A DNA stretch of 64,000 nt, taken from assembly GCA_028095005.1 (NCBI GenBank), contig CM051460.1:80307676-80371675 (forward strand), written 5' to 3'. This document shows, piece after piece, positions 26,101-37,011 of the stretch. Position numbers and translations under genes: made by a program. A model generated the notes under the pieces. It worked only from the letters and a program-made list of their open reading frames with translations. It was not told the DNA's origin and ran no database searches. Positions within the stretch are counted from its first letter, which is position 1; each line of letters opens with the position of its first letter. This stretch comes from Rhynchospora pubera (Eukaryota > Streptophyta > Magnoliopsida > Poales > Cyperaceae).

Positions 26101-27929
26101 AGACGGGAACTTATGAAAGGCAATGCTGGTGGACTGAGACAAAACTTACTGAAAGAGGGGTCAAAATTTCTGTATGGTTCATCAATGACAACCCATACTT
26201 TATTCTGTAAAAGAAAAAAAGAGGAGCATTTCTGGTGCAAAAACTATCATATTTTCATCATACCATCTGTTATTCAACAACCAAACCTGGGTTTCTGACT
26301 GTGCAAACTGTAAAGATAAATCAAGGAAAACAATGCAAAGGACTCGAACAAATTATGAAGAATGAAACTATTATATACTTACCATCGCTGTTATAGGTGG
26401 GAATTCCATCGGTGGGCGTAATGACATACAACTCAAATGCATTCATTATAGGCGGAAGTGTTGAGTTTGAAGTTGCCTTAAGTGAAACATTATAATCAGT
26501 GTGAGTTGTGTGTGTGTATGAAGCCCATCCAGAAAATAGTTTGTCTGGTACAATATTGGTGTCAAATACTAATTTTCCATTTGCAAATACATCAAACTGC
26601 CTCAACGCATTGGTTGGTATGTTCTGGATCTCACCAATGTGAAGAATTACTAAAAAGACAGTGGATCTGTTGTTGCTGGTCCATGAAAGATCTAGGGATT
26701 GTGCAGTGCTTAAAGTGGTGACAGCAGTTTGCATCACAAGGGAGGGGGTCGCAAAATCTGTATCTGATTTCACAGGGGAGCTGGTTGAGATGTTAGTCCA
26801 TTCCACCGATGTATAGTTACTCCAATACCGGTCATACGGATCATCTGGGTACCTAGTTTTGTTTTCCAAAAAAGAGGTGGAAGAATAATGTGGGTGGTGC
26901 CCATACGTATACAATTGTATTTTGATTGACTTGCTTCTTACTGAACAACAACACAAATAGTGGATTTTATATATATTTCTTTTAGTTCCTTGGACAAAAT
27001 GTGAATTTCATATCGGTAGCTACTGGACTCAATAGGGAACGAACTTATTCTGATTTATAAGAAATATTGAACCTTGGTCCTTTATTAATCTGTAATCAGT
27101 AAAAATTATAATTATTACAGCATTGTGATAAACATCATAAATGTTCCTCGAAATAAATTCAATAATAAGTTATTAATCACATTTACCTTACGTAACTTCC
27201 TCCTAAATTCAGCCTTGCGTAGTTAACCAAAGATTGCGTGGAATTTGCATCCTCATAAATGCTCTTTCCCAATGGTCTCAAATCTATCCAAGAGATAAAA
27301 GGAGTGCCGAGATCCTTATTTATAAGGCAAACTTGTAGGTAACTAGAGGAGGCGACCGCAATAATCTCAGTGTAAATTGCATCATCTGCACTAGTTATGT
27401 TAACTGTGTCCCAATAATTGACTCCCAAATGGATATCAAAAATGGGAGGCTTATTTAAGTTATCATAGTTTCCGTACATAAACACTCCTCTTACAAGATA
27501 CTTTGATCCAGCTAATAAGGATCTTAAGGTGTAGCAATTTCGGGTTCCATTTGGGAAGCTCCTGATGGTCAGATATTGCTTTAAAAGGGTATTATCAGCA
27601 TATTTTGAGGCGATTTTGTAGTTTATCCCCGTATCAATGAATTGATCATCAGAGACATATGTCAACTTAGTATAAGCATCAACAAAGGTAGAATTTGAAG
27701 GAAGTCCACAATCAATGCTTATGAAACCTATTAAAGTGCCACAATAGTTTTTTTATCAAATTAAAAGTGAAACAATAAGATGAGGTGGAAGTAAATTTTA
27801 CATAACAATGTAAATCAAATATAAAGTGGTAGTAAATTAGCATTCAGGCTTACCATTTGAATCAACCTGACTATTAACCCTTATTGTAGAAACAGTAATC
27901 ACCAGGAGAACTATGCACCACAGGCCCAT
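17174..27929 (-). CDS. RLK-2: intact malectin-like LRR receptor-like serine/threonine kinase
   Basis: Thirteen exons: 27854-27929, 27187-27727, 26383-26852, 25793-25931, 25641-25712, 25386-25457, 25222-25305, 20893-21038, 19336-19652, 19019-19145, 18840-18899, 18100-18289, 17174-17645. They sum to 2766 nt, giving 921 residues with no internal stop. The start [10 protein letters not shown] is chosen because it opens a clean signal peptide of the array's usual length. Residues about 25-360 form the malectin-like domain; GDPC is at 381-384; two to three LRRs run to about 484; the transmembrane helix is about 504-528. The kinase has a glycine loop GAGGFG near 602-607, K623 in [12 protein letters not shown] (D718), DFG 736-738 and GTPGYLDPE 757-765. 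It is an RD kinase of LRR-RLK subfamily I, expected at the plasma membrane; family members act in defence or symbiosis signalling, and the ligand is unknown. The intron at 21039-25221 is swollen by transposons, but its splice sites persist. Confidence 0.9.
20024..20189. mobile_element. PIF/Harbinger-like (Tourist-type) MITE, copy 1
   Basis: The 166-bp element starts ggggccgtttggat and ends atccaaacggctcc, flanked by tta at 20021-20023 and 20190-20192. A 3-bp TTA duplication and GGG-type termini fit PIF/Harbinger MITEs. It is related along its length to the element at 61729-61896. Confidence 0.8.
20193..20401. mobile_element. PIF/Harbinger-like MITE abutting the previous one
   Basis: The 209-bp element begins gggtatgtttggg and ends gccaaacacaccc, with tta at 20190-20192 (shared with the neighbouring MITE) and at 20402-20404. 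The interior repeats gttcgcgaa words. The start also pairs with caaacataccc at 20674-20684, so a larger composite ending there is possible, but that end lacks a matching duplication. Confidence 0.7.
20455..20681. mobile_element. Related MITE-like repeat with tatgtttggca termini
   Basis: The ends read tatgtttggca and tgtcaaacata. The interior has cgaacac, gttcgcgaa and related words, as in the element at 20193-20401, so it is probably a diverged family member. No clear target-site duplication was found. Confidence 0.5.
20856..20879. repeat. (AG)n microsatellite beside the RLK-2 transmembrane exon
   Basis: About twelve AG units lie 14 bp on the intron side of the donor of the transmembrane exon (20893-21038). 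Confidence 0.9.
22095..22770. repeat. cgtgtcgtgt-rich segment in the MULE core, possibly a nested element
   Basis: Both flanks are dense in degenerate cgtgtcgtgt and acacgacacg words around an AT-rich middle. This layout resembles the hAT-type elements at 11434-12051 and 58349-58681, which carry their own short motifs. I could not define ends or a duplication, so a nested element is only suspected. Confidence 0.45.
22692..22766. repeat. 22-bp tandem repeat, three full copies plus part
   Basis: The unit acacgcacatcgtgtcgtgcca recurs exactly with starts at 22692, 22714 and 22736, and a partial copy from 22758. Because the copies are contiguous it is a small minisatellite, not a CRISPR. Confidence 0.85.
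23418..24311. other. RLK-2 intron stretch with nothing recognised
   Basis: AT-rich intron DNA between the long-TIR MULE and the next repeat region. It has no open frame or element ends that I can support. Confidence 0.4.
24312..25173. repeat. AT-rich repeat region with weak inverted ends, possible MITE or composite
   Basis: The end near 25173 (in reverse complement, gggcgtttgtttgtgactta and then aagttatg) resembles the start near 24312 (tttggttgtgtag and then taacttaa), suggesting degenerate inverted termini. The interior (about 24418-24660 and 24710-24965) is a diverged tandem duplication of almost pure A/T sequence rich in attaattatta. No target duplication was established. Confidence 0.4.
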
Positions 27930-28147
27930 TCCTTTTCATGTGTTTTAAGCTCTCCTCCTGAAGAATATGCCAAGAAGGAGGACTGTTCCTTTAAAATGCG
28001 AGTTTTAATTACCAAGTTCACGGCATGTCTCAACTTCTTTGATAAAATAAAGAATATCAATTTGATTTATGGAAATACAATATGTGAATTTGATTCCAAA
28101 GATGCATTCAAGGTCAGCACGTTTATGGACATGACGTAATAATATGA

Positions 28148-28432
28148 GGTCAACTCAACCGTCTAATTTCTTTCGTCAAATGTGCATCATCCTGTCTCGT
28201 TGTAAAGTTTGACCAATGCCATAATTATGAATTTATAATACGAGTATTTATTGGGCCCTTAAGCAGTTAGGCTCATCAGGCCGTGGCCTTTCTCAGCACG
28301 GCCCTTAGATATTTCATATTTCTGCTCTTATCATGTCTTTGACCAGTAGCCAGTAGGCTTACGCCGTTGACCCAAAACGTCTTCTAATGTATTTTTTTCA
28401 TAAAGTCATGACTTATGACACATTTAGGTCAA
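28148..28432. promoter_or_regulatory. Cluster of five W-box motifs upstream of RLK-2
   Basis: TTGACC occurs on the plus strand at 28209-28214, 28339-28344 and 28367-28372, and on the minus strand (GGTCAA) at 28148-28153 and 28427-28432. All lie 219 to 503 bp upstream of the RLK-2 start. This hexamer is expected well under once in such a stretch at this base composition. W-boxes are WRKY binding sites, and the FRK1 promoter is known for them. Regulation by WRKY factors is inferred. Confidence 0.5.
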
Positions 28433-28801
28433 TTATTATACATCATATCATATCATATCATATAATAATAAACATTTAAATATTGGGAGATTTTATATAG
28501 TACCTGGATGATGTCAGTCATCCACTTATTTCTATTTGGTGGTTCAATGGACGCCTCAATTTCTAAATTTCAGATTAAATATACTTTCATTTTTTAATTA
28601 TTTAGGTGCATTTAAAAATTTATATGTGTGCTCATAGAAATATAAAGAATTCAGATATATAAAATCTTTTAATTATAGAATTATAAAATATTTTAGATAA
28701 TTTTCTGAATCTCATAAAATTTAATCTGGATAAGAGTTTTATTTTTTTAATTGTTTGGAGGGACTTGAAAAGTCATTTGGCTATGAAAATTTATGTACCT
28801 A

Positions 28802-28865
<64 letters not shown>

Positions 28866-29739
28866 GAATTACTGAATTAGAGACATAAATTTTGAAATTA
28901 AAGACACATAAAGTATTTTAAATAATTTTTTGAATCTCACAAAAATGGAGTCTCCGTAAGTTCATAAATGTCATTAGATTTTTAATTATTCAAAGGAATT
29001 TACAATTTTATTAGTACATGAAATTTTATGTAAATAATTTCAAAATTATAATAAATTCAATTAGCTATAGAGCTATTTTTAGTCTAATCATACAATTTTG
29101 CGAAATATGAAATATGTCATACTTTTAAAATTATTTGAGGAGATCTATTTATTTAATTGACCATAAAATTTTATTCCTTCATCACAAAAATATGAAATAC
29201 CTGGCAATATAATTTTTTATAATTAAAGGGTTCTAAAATATTTTTTCAAATTTCTAAATCTGGTGACTTAGTTTTATTATTTTAGAAATATTATTATGTT
29301 TTTCATTGTTTCCAAACCTTTCTAAAAATTTGTTGATGTATAAAATTTTACATACAAAATAATAAAATTATAAAAAAAAAATCTAATGATACGAACTTTT
29401 CTAATTTAATACTTTCACAATATTTTACATACTTCTTTTGCTTCTATAAATTTTCAAATGTGACTATAAAATGATATTTACTGATATTCGAATTTCAGCT
29501 CTTTTTTAAACCTGTGATTTATCAATAAGAATCAATAACATTCGATGGTATCATGATATAGTTTTATCGGATTATAGTAAAAATGTTGCTAGCAATTTAA
29601 ATGGATGTTATTTCATTCTAAAAATACAATTCATGGCATTACTGTACCTATCCTTAATTAATGTCATGTCAAAATGATGATTGTTGCCTCTAGTTATAGA
29701 AAGATGTCCATAAGACAATATTAATGGTACCGTATATCT
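28433..29739. other. AT-rich spacer
   Basis: Nothing recognised apart from a (TA)n microsatellite at 28804-28861. No coding frame can be supported. Confidence 0.4.
28804..28861. repeat. (TA)n microsatellite
   Basis: An uninterrupted run of about 29 TA units in the RLK-2 upstream spacer; likely length-polymorphic. Confidence 0.95.
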
Positions 29740-30480
29740 TTCTCTCACATTAAGCGCTATTCGCGCCAACTCACCCCTTCCCTTCCTTTCTATGCGCGCA
29801 CAATCCCCTTCCTCTCCCTCCTTCGTCCAAATTTGGCGTTTCTCTTCCTTCCATGTGTCTTCCCCTTTCTAGATCTCTATCACAGTATCGCTTCCTTCCT
29901 CCTTTTCTCTTCCTGATTTTTCCTCTCTCCTCTTCTCTCCCTCATCTCTTCCCTTCTCCTTTTCGCGGACGATCCTCTCTATCCTTCATTATGGGTCTGC
30001 TTTGCTCCAAAACAATGTCGTTAAAGGAATGGAAAGTGGCGGAGAGTAAGGTTGTTCGGTTTTTGTTAGCTTCCAAATCGGAGTGTACAAACATTAGAGT
30101 AAATCTTTTTTCAAATCATTCTATCTCTCATCTCTTTTTCTCTTTCTTTCCATTACTCCCCTACCGATCTAGAGCGAGTAAGTCATTCGGTGAGAGTAAC
30201 TTCAGTCACTTTTCGTTCTCTTCGAATCTCGTGTTTTGAAGCAAACCCTAAAGGAACTGAAGGGGACGGAATGGGATGGTTGTCTAGATATGTTACTTTC
30301 CAAATTAGGTAGCCTAAACTCAATACAAAATCATTCTCTCTCACCTCTTTTTCTCTTCATTTCCATTACTCTCCTACCAATTTGGAGCAAGTAAACAACT
30401 CGGTCAGAGTTTTTAAATTCTTCCGTCACTTTTCTTTTCTTTCCTTCCGAATTCGTGTTCTGTAGCAAACTCAGAGGAAA
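29740..30480 (+). other. Pyrimidine-rich plus-strand patch with an internal duplication
   Basis: A C/T-rich tract (about 29780-29980) precedes an open stretch reading MGLLCSKTMSLKEWKVAESK, which I do not recognise. A segment of about 120 bp (about 30110-30245) is repeated in diverged form at about 30330-30470; both have tttccattactcycctaccra and a gaat(t/c)(t/c)cgtgtt motif. It could be the 5' region of a degenerate gene or part of an unidentified element. I see no gene that can be supported. Confidence 0.3.
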
Positions 30481-31118
30481 TTGTTAGCTAGATAAAAATT
30501 TTTATGATAAAAGATAAGGACCTATTTATTATTTCTGTCATTTTTTCAAATTTTTTTTGGAAAAAAGTTAGGCCCTAGTTGTAGTTAATGTTACAAAGTC
30601 CTCACTGGATAGTTACAGGTTTAGGTACGGCGAAGAGATGAACAGCTTTAGGCGCTGTGTAGATATGGAATTTTATTCATTTTATTGGATTAGAATTGAT
30701 TGAAAATGATTTTCAATTGAAATTCTATAATCAAAACAAATATAAGAATAATTGAGTTGGATTAGATTTATTTTGCCCTCATCGAAAGGAGGGTCATTAA
30801 GGTCTTTGTTCTATTTTTCCTCGTGAAATCCGATTAAATTTCAATCCAATTCTCAATATTTCAATAGGGTCAAATTTTTCGACAGAATTCGATTAAATGA
30901 AATAAAATTTAACTTTTTATTAAATCCGAATCCAATTCTGTCTTTGATTTCGATCGGGGCCTTACTCTTTCCATTGTATTGTTTTTTTTATTAATAAGGG
31001 GATGAAACTTTACTTTTTGATAGAGTCGCTCCCGATCCGACAACGGAGAGCTCTCGTCGGACCTCTGCTCTCCGCACTCTCCCCTCCCCACACGTTCCCA
31101 CCTCTCCGCGTCTCTGTA
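30481..31118. other. Spacer leading into the duplicated block
   Basis: AT-rich DNA with some inverted words around attttattcattttattgg. It turns GC-rich at about 31020-31118 (ctctccgcactctcccctcc), like the stretch before the equivalent block at 62090-62178. Confidence 0.35.
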
Positions 31119-31428
31119 TGGAGCAGAGCTATCTCTCGGAAGTTCTAGCTCAAAGGCTTAAGGCAGATAGACATGGTTGTCTCTTTCCCGCTACTACGAC
31201 TAGCAATGGCATCAAAGTCTTCGATTAGACGGTACGCGAGATTTTTTAAGCTTGTCGCCTTGCAAAATTTTCTTTCAATTTTTCGTTGATTTTTTTTTTT
31301 TTTGATGGACTATCTTGATGCAGATATTAGAAATAGAGAGGTGAATTTGAAGTCTCTCAAGGTCCTAGAAGTCAATGAAAGGGGAAGCTCTCAAAGTTTA
31401 ATTAAGATCTCTATGCTTTCTGTATCAG
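31119..31428 (+). other. Duplicated plus-strand block, copy 1 (downstream of RLK-3)
   Basis: The block begins ggagcagagctatctctcgg and ends ctgtatcag followed by gtaatt, a donor-like sequence. Inside, cttcgattagacg is followed by gtacgcgag, a second possible donor, and a pyrimidine tract comes later. Copies lie at 42869-43177 and 62179-62498. A reading MASKSSIRR before the first donor exists only in this copy, so coding is doubtful. It may be the 5' part of a duplicated transcript or noncoding RNA on the strand opposite the receptor kinases. Product unknown. Confidence 0.4.
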
Positions 31429-32408
31429 GTAATTAAAACCGCATTATTTTTAATTTTTTACCTCCAGAACAAAATTCCTAATTATTACAAAATTTGTCTT
31501 CCGGTGAGACAAATTTCTAATTACTGTGCAATCAACATAATATATTTACTTATATCTGGTGAAAAATAGTGTTGCTTGATTACAATTTCTGATATCATTC
31601 ATATAATTTAGCAGCTGAGCATTAATTATATTGTTCTTCTCCTCTATTTCTTTTTTGAATTTTCCAATATCCTGACCAGACAGTATCATATCTGCAAAAT
31701 CGCAAAAAGGAAACGGAAGTTCACCTTGTAAACTATATCTTGCGTATCTGTTGAATATCTGTTTATGCTAAATGTAGACCAAAACATGTAATAAATCTAC
31801 TAGCCATAATTACCTTTGTATTTTTGGTTAGGTCCAGTTGTGCTCAGTTCAGATCAGAACGTTCTTTGGATAATTCAGTTATGGTTAAGCACTTAAGGCT
31901 GCATTCCAAAATTACAAAAGTAAAATATCTCATTAGGTCTCATTTGAGCTGGGATGGATAACACGAATTATTGGACTACGGCTACATCTATATCAAACTT
32001 CAGATATCCTGTGGGAAACTAAAATGAAAATTGAAATAGTCAAACAATACAAATATTCATGGCTTCAGAAATATTATTTATTTAACATAATAGAACCACT
32101 TTTGAATAGACTCAAGAATGGTATTGCATTGCCTATTCAAGAAAATATGTTTGCTAAAATCATATCCATGAATCCATATATAAATCCATGTTCATCTAAC
32201 CAAATAAAACTTTGAAAACAAGAAAAAAGAGAGAGAACGAATCCAAAATTGTTCCACCTAATACACTGATAAGAATGAATCCCAAAATTCTTCGACCTAA
32301 TACATTGACAAAATTAGTTGAATTTTTGTCAACAAAAAGCTGCCAATTCTTCCTATGAGGGTACCAAAGATAGAGTAAAGAAATCATTTCACAAAAGAGT
32401 CTGGAAAA
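31429..32408. other. 3' flank of RLK-3
   Basis: Matches the flank downstream of RLK-5 (62500-63419) over most of its length and, less completely, that of RLK-4. It is part of the tandemly duplicated unit. No separate gene is seen. Confidence 0.55.
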
Positions 32409-33144
32409 TTATCTCGCTGAAGGACCTGGAGCAGGATCACCAATGTAAGCCATCTCAAAAGCACTGTTCTGACTAACATCACTTACAAAATTGTTGTTCC
32501 TTGAATGATTATGTGGGTAAGTATTAGAAGTGCTCCCATCACGGGTCCCCTCTGTGGAGATCTCCAGGTCCAAGCTTTCCTTAAGTTCCATGACGACAAC
32601 ATCCATAGTCGGCCTATTAGCAGAACTGTTCTCGGTACACTTGCGGGCCAGATCCGTAACCTTCCAAACCGAGTTTATGTCATACTGACCATGCATTCTC
32701 GGGTCAATTATGCTTTGTATGTCTCCTCTAGATAGCTTTTCACTCACCCAGTGTGTCACATGACCACCTTCTGGACTCCCGATAATAGGTGGCTGGCCTG
32801 TAATGATCTCTAGGAGAACAATTCCAAAGCTGAACACGTCACTCTTTTCGCTTAGCTGGTACAAAGAATAGTACCTGATGGTTCACGGATTTACCCATGG
32901 TTATATAAAAGGCAGTTTAAAAAGTTTATGAATAAAGTTCTTAATATCCAAGTAGCCAATTTAGTCCAGGTAGTACAATAAAACTTCAATCTATATTTGA
33001 ATTGACTCAATGAGGATTTCATATGTTATTCAAAGTGGTGAGCAACTACTAAGGTCCAGTCATAGATAAACAGGTCTTACTAAAGAGAATATTCTAGGGA
33101 ATAAAAAAGTACAGTGAGATAAAAGCAAAAGCTACATCAATAAT

Positions 33145-33434
33145 TGTTATGAGCTTTGATTGGGAATAGAATACAGAGAAGGGATAAGAAAGATAGAGAT
33201 AAAGAGAAAGACTATTTGTTATTGATTTCTGCTTAATTTCCCATACAATACTTCAGCTCAATATATAGAGCATTTCTAATATGGAAATAACTTAGAATAC
33301 AGCAACAATTGTAAACTAGGGAAAGATGCATAATAAGGAAAGATACATAATATCAAATTATATCTAATAAATCTATTTTTAATGGAAACTAGAATATAAA
33401 TTATAATCTATTATTTCCTTAAAGGACGGTAACA
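33145..33434 (-). repeat. 3' LTR of the gag-only element
   Basis: A 290-bp LTR differing from its partner at one position (ataagaaagat here, ataagagagat in the other). It follows the polypurine tract in transcript order. Confidence 0.92.
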
Positions 33435-33447
33435 TTTCCCCCGTCCC
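33435..33447 (-). promoter_or_regulatory. Polypurine tract of the gag-only element
   Basis: The minus strand reads GGGACGGGGGAAA immediately before the 3' LTR, the position of the plus-strand DNA primer. Confidence 0.7.
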
Positions 33448-33499
33448 TGAGAATCAGCTTGTCCTCAAGCTGAAAAAAATGGGGGTAAGGAATGCAATA

Positions 33500-34432
33500 T
33501 CATCCAGGCGCTTCATTGATAGTCTGCAATGATGAATTCTCATATTCATCATCGTTCATGACCTCCAGAAAGAATAGTCGCTTGCACTTATGGCCTTTTG
33601 CATATTGCTCGTCACAGTTGAAGCACGAGCCCTTCTGTCGTCTCTCAGCCATCTTTGTTGGACTGAGACGACGTAAAGAACGTTGCTCAGGTCTAGACTC
33701 CGATGATGCAAGTAGTGCCAACACTTCAGGAGGTTTAGGAAGAATGCTTGCTACAGGGGTCGTGCGATAGCGACGCTCAAAAGCACGAGCTAAGCTCATG
33801 GCATGCTGCAGGTCAGGAGGTTTATGTAGCTCCACATCTGTGCGAAGAGGCTCTGAAAGGCCAGCGGTGAAAATATCAATCTGTTGAGTTGGGGTAATCG
33901 AATCAGCCCGGCAGATCAAGGCGCCAAAGCGCTCTTGGTATTCTTCGACACTGTCGGTTTGGCGCAGATGCATTAGCTCGCCTAGTGGATTGCTACGGAC
34001 GGGTGGGCCAAATCGTAGGTGACACATTTCCTTGAATCGGACCCATGGCAACAGACCTACATCCCTCTCCAATTGGTAGTACCACTGTTGGGCAATTCCA
34101 GTGAGATGGTATGCAGCAAGCCAAACTTTTTCCTCCTCTATGGTGCGTTGCCCCCGGAAAAATTGTTCACACCGGTTTAGCCAACCCAACGGGTCCTCTT
34201 TGCCATCAAAGGTCGGAAAATCAAGTTTGTAATAACGCGGCACCCCCTGCGTGTCACGTGGTTTAGGTGTGAAGGTCTCATTGGTTTTGAGAGGTTGTTC
34301 TAAGGTGAGCAAACGATCTTCAGCCAAAGTCAAGCGACGCATGATTTCGTTCTGGCCCTCGAGAAGCTGTTGGAAGGCAGCAACGACATCGAATGGTTGG
34401 ATCTTGTCTTTGGACGTCTTGTCTTTGGACAT
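33500..34432 (-). CDS. Gag protein of a Ty3/gypsy-type non-autonomous retrotransposon
   Basis: An uninterrupted frame of about 310 residues from the ATG at 34432 (MSKDKTSKDK). The middle part (YKLDFPTFDGKEDPLGWLNR, then AAYHLTGIAQQWYYQLER) is the retrotransposon Gag domain of plant Ty3 elements. Near the C-terminus is a zinc knuckle, CFNCDEQYAKGHKC, of the form common in chromoviruses. Gag would form the particle that packages element RNA. It ends soon after the zinc knuckle, with no protease after it. It is intact, so trans-mobilisation by an autonomous relative is plausible. An in-frame extension upstream into the primer-binding site has no ATG. Confidence 0.88.
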   Translation of the reverse strand: MSKDKTSKDKIQPFDVVAAFQQLLEGQNEIMRRLTLAEDRLLTLEQPLKTNETFTPKPRDTQGVPRYYKLDFPTFDGKEDPLGWLNRCEQFFRGQRTIEEEKVWLAAYHLTGIAQQWYYQLERDVGLLPWVRFKEMCHLRFGPPVRSNPLGELMHLRQTDSVEEYQERFGALICRADSITPTQQIDIFTAGLSEPLRTDVELHKPPDLQHAMSLARAFERRYRTTPVASILPKPPEVLALLASSESRPEQRSLRRLSPTKMAERRQKGSCFNCDEQYAKGHKCKRLFFLEVMNDDEYENSSLQTINEAPG

Positions 34433-34448
34433 GGTTTGGATCGTTTTG

Positions 34449-34461
34449 GTCTCTGATACCA
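34449..34461 (-). promoter_or_regulatory. Primer-binding site of the gag-only element
   Basis: The minus strand reads TTGGTATCAGAGA just inside the 5' LTR. TGGTATCAGAG is complementary to the 3' end of plant initiator methionine tRNA, the usual primer of plant LTR retrotransposons. Confidence 0.85.
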
Positions 34462-34464
34462 AAT

Positions 34465-34754
34465 TGTTATGAGCTTTGATTGGGAATAGAATACAGAGAA
34501 GGGATAAGAGAGATAGAGATAAAGAGAAAGACTATTTGTTATTGATTTCTGCTTAATTTCCCATACAATACTTCAGCTCAATATATAGAGCATTTCTAAT
34601 ATGGAAATAACTTAGAATACAGCAACAATTGTAAACTAGGGAAAGATGCATAATAAGGAAAGATACATAATATCAAATTATATCTAATAAATCTATTTTT
34701 AATGGAAACTAGAATATAAATTATAATCTATTATTTCCTTAAAGGACGGTAACA
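34465..34754 (-). repeat. 5' LTR of the gag-only element
   Basis: A 290-bp LTR with TG/CA ends, adjoining the 5-bp duplication at 34755-34759. Confidence 0.92.
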
Positions 34755-35359
34755 ATAATTAAGAGAAATTGTCTTACTCAGGATCGAGATAGCCTGGGGT
34801 GAGTATTGCCGTTGAAACATGACTGCTTATGCCATTATTAAATGCTCTAGAGAGCCCAAAATCGGCTATCTTTGCCTCGAGATTCACATTTAAAAGAATG
34901 TTGCTAGTCTTCACATCTCTATGGATTAGTGGCGGGTTGCATGCCTTATGCAAATATTCCAACCCTTCATTGAATTTGTATAAAGATAATATAATTGAGC
35001 ATTGTTGTCAAAATCATTTATTATAATTTAGGGCTGATATAGTCCATGTGTCTCTAAATTGTAATATGGTTTTCTTAACGGGCATAAGCAGGGAAGAAAA
35101 AGTCAAGTCATTGCAACATATATTGCAATTCGAATGTTCTCTTGTAAATTGATTTAATTCACTTCTTTCTTGATATCCGGTGCTTTCATGTTAACTGCAG
35201 ATGGTAACTCTACAGAGAGTTGTGCAAGTATTCTAAATTTCAAAAGCTTTTGTACCTAATGCAGATTCCATTGCAATTCGAACCCGTTGTTTCCAAGTCA
35301 GAGGTCTTGCATTATCTGCAATTGACAGATTTAAAGAATCTTAAAGGTAAATCTTTTAA

Positions 35360-36131
35360 GGCAAACTTGGATATAAACCCCTCAAATCTTCTTTATTTGG
35401 ATATAATCCCTCTAATCTTCAAAATCAGATATAACCCCCCCAAATCTTGTTTGATATGGATATAAACCTTTTTATTTAATTTAACCATATTTTAAAATAA
35501 ATTAAAATAAGTATGACTGAAATACTCTCGCATACTACTATCATGTCCAGCACGATTCACCTTCCCACCTCTCTCTGTTATAGCGATTTCAAAAGAATCT
35601 TTAAAGAAAAATTTGCTATGTTTGCTTCTCCTTTCCTAATCACTAGGAAAACTTTTTCCGGTTCCCTACCCGAATCGTTAGAATTTTTTTTCTCCTGATA
35701 AGCACATTTTTGTTAGGCCGAAAGCAGATTTTAATGAACTTGAAAAACACCATCTTATTAACCTGCAGAGTATTATATATGTTTGTAACAAATCATCTGA
35801 TTGTCTTAATTCTTTCATTTCATTTAAGTCCAATTTGGCTTCGGTTCTTGAAATGATAGGCTAAATCATGTTTAGACAAAAACTGTATTTCTTTGATTTG
35901 CCATTTTTTTTACAAAAGCCATTTTGAAACCGAGGGAGGACGGGAACCACTTAGGTGAAAGGGACAATTTGGTCAAATTTATTTTTTTTAATTTCAAAAT
36001 ATAATTAAATTCAATAAAAAGGGTTTATATCCATTTCAAATATAATTTCAGGGGGTTATATCCGATTTTGAAGATTAGATGGGGTTATATCCAAATGAAG
36101 AAGATTTGAGGGGGTTATATCCAATTTTGCC
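35360..36131. mobile_element. MULE-type MITE in RLK-3 intron
   Basis: The 772-bp element is flanked by perfect 9-bp duplications (atcttttaa at 35351-35359 and 36132-36140). Its inverted ends of about 110 bp begin ggcaaa(c/a)ttggatataa and repeat a ggatataaccccc motif every 25-30 bp, a subterminal repeat that could bind transposase. No transposase or clear captured gene is visible; a stretch near 35513-35700 is open but unrecognised. RLK-4 has the empty site. Confidence 0.85.
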
Positions 36132-37011
36132 ATCTTTTAATAACTAATAGCTTTACTAGTCTCAATAATGAAAAACAAGAAGATTTGTTTATCACCTGTC
36201 AGTTTTTCTTGTAGAGTTCCTTCTTGCACGTACTCATAGACAAGTGCCATGCAATCTCTATCCGTGCAATAACCAATTAAGGACACCAAATTCTTGTGAT
36301 GGACTCTTGTCAAATTTTGAGCCTTGAAACAATGAAAATTACCAAATCTTAATTTGACATACCTTCACAAGATGCTTTTGTTAGCCTTATTATTTCTGTG
36401 TAATCTTTTTCAAAAGTTTTGCTCTACTGATTTGAATTTTAACATTAACAACTTGGGTTTTGTAAGAAATGATAAATATGCATAAGATAAATGGTTACCT
36501 CAGCCAAGAACTCTTTGACTCCTTGTGATGATGAGTCAGATCGCCTCTTCACTGCAACTTGAGTTCCATTCTCAAGTTCACCCACATACACACTTCCAAA
36601 TCCTCTAGTGCCGATATTATTTTGGAAATTATTAGTAATTCTTATCAGATCATTGTAACTGAATCGACGGTTCTTGAAATCCCACATTCTTTCTCTTGCT
36701 TCATTTGATACATTTGCATAATTATGCCCAGCATTCTTAACTTGAGCATTTGTTTCTGGGGTATTTGCATAGTGCTGCACATGATTATCTGCTTCAGGGG
36801 GGGATCTATTGCTTTCATTTCGTTTTGCTGTGTTTAATTGGTTGCCTGTATAGATATAATCTTAGTACTGTCTTACCATCCTTAATTGCGAAGAGCAGTA
36901 TTTTATTAGAATAAAATCATTAATGACGTCCTGATAAAAACTAATTAATAAAGAGGTTTTAAATTGTATAGAGAAATGAGCTTTCTGTTTATACTGTAGA
37001 TATATTACCGC

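Larger units (their letters stand above)
33145..34754 (-). mobile_element. Young gag-only LTR retrotransposon (TR-GAG-like, Ty3/gypsy type)
   Basis: The 1610-bp element in an RLK-3 intron has two 290-bp LTRs, each starting TG and ending CA, that differ at one base. Perfect 5-bp duplications flank it (ataat at 33140-33144 and 34755-34759). The internal 1030 bp carry a primer-binding site, one gag reading frame and a polypurine tract, and no protease, reverse transcriptase or integrase. This matches the described class of terminal-repeat retrotransposons with a GAG domain, which must borrow enzymes from an autonomous relative. The near-identical LTRs indicate very recent insertion. Confidence 0.92.

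Noticed and set aside
29853..30239. Plus-strand coding gene starting in the C/T-rich patch
   Set aside because: The frame is composition-driven, has no recognisable domain, and part of it is a duplicated noncoding-looking segment.
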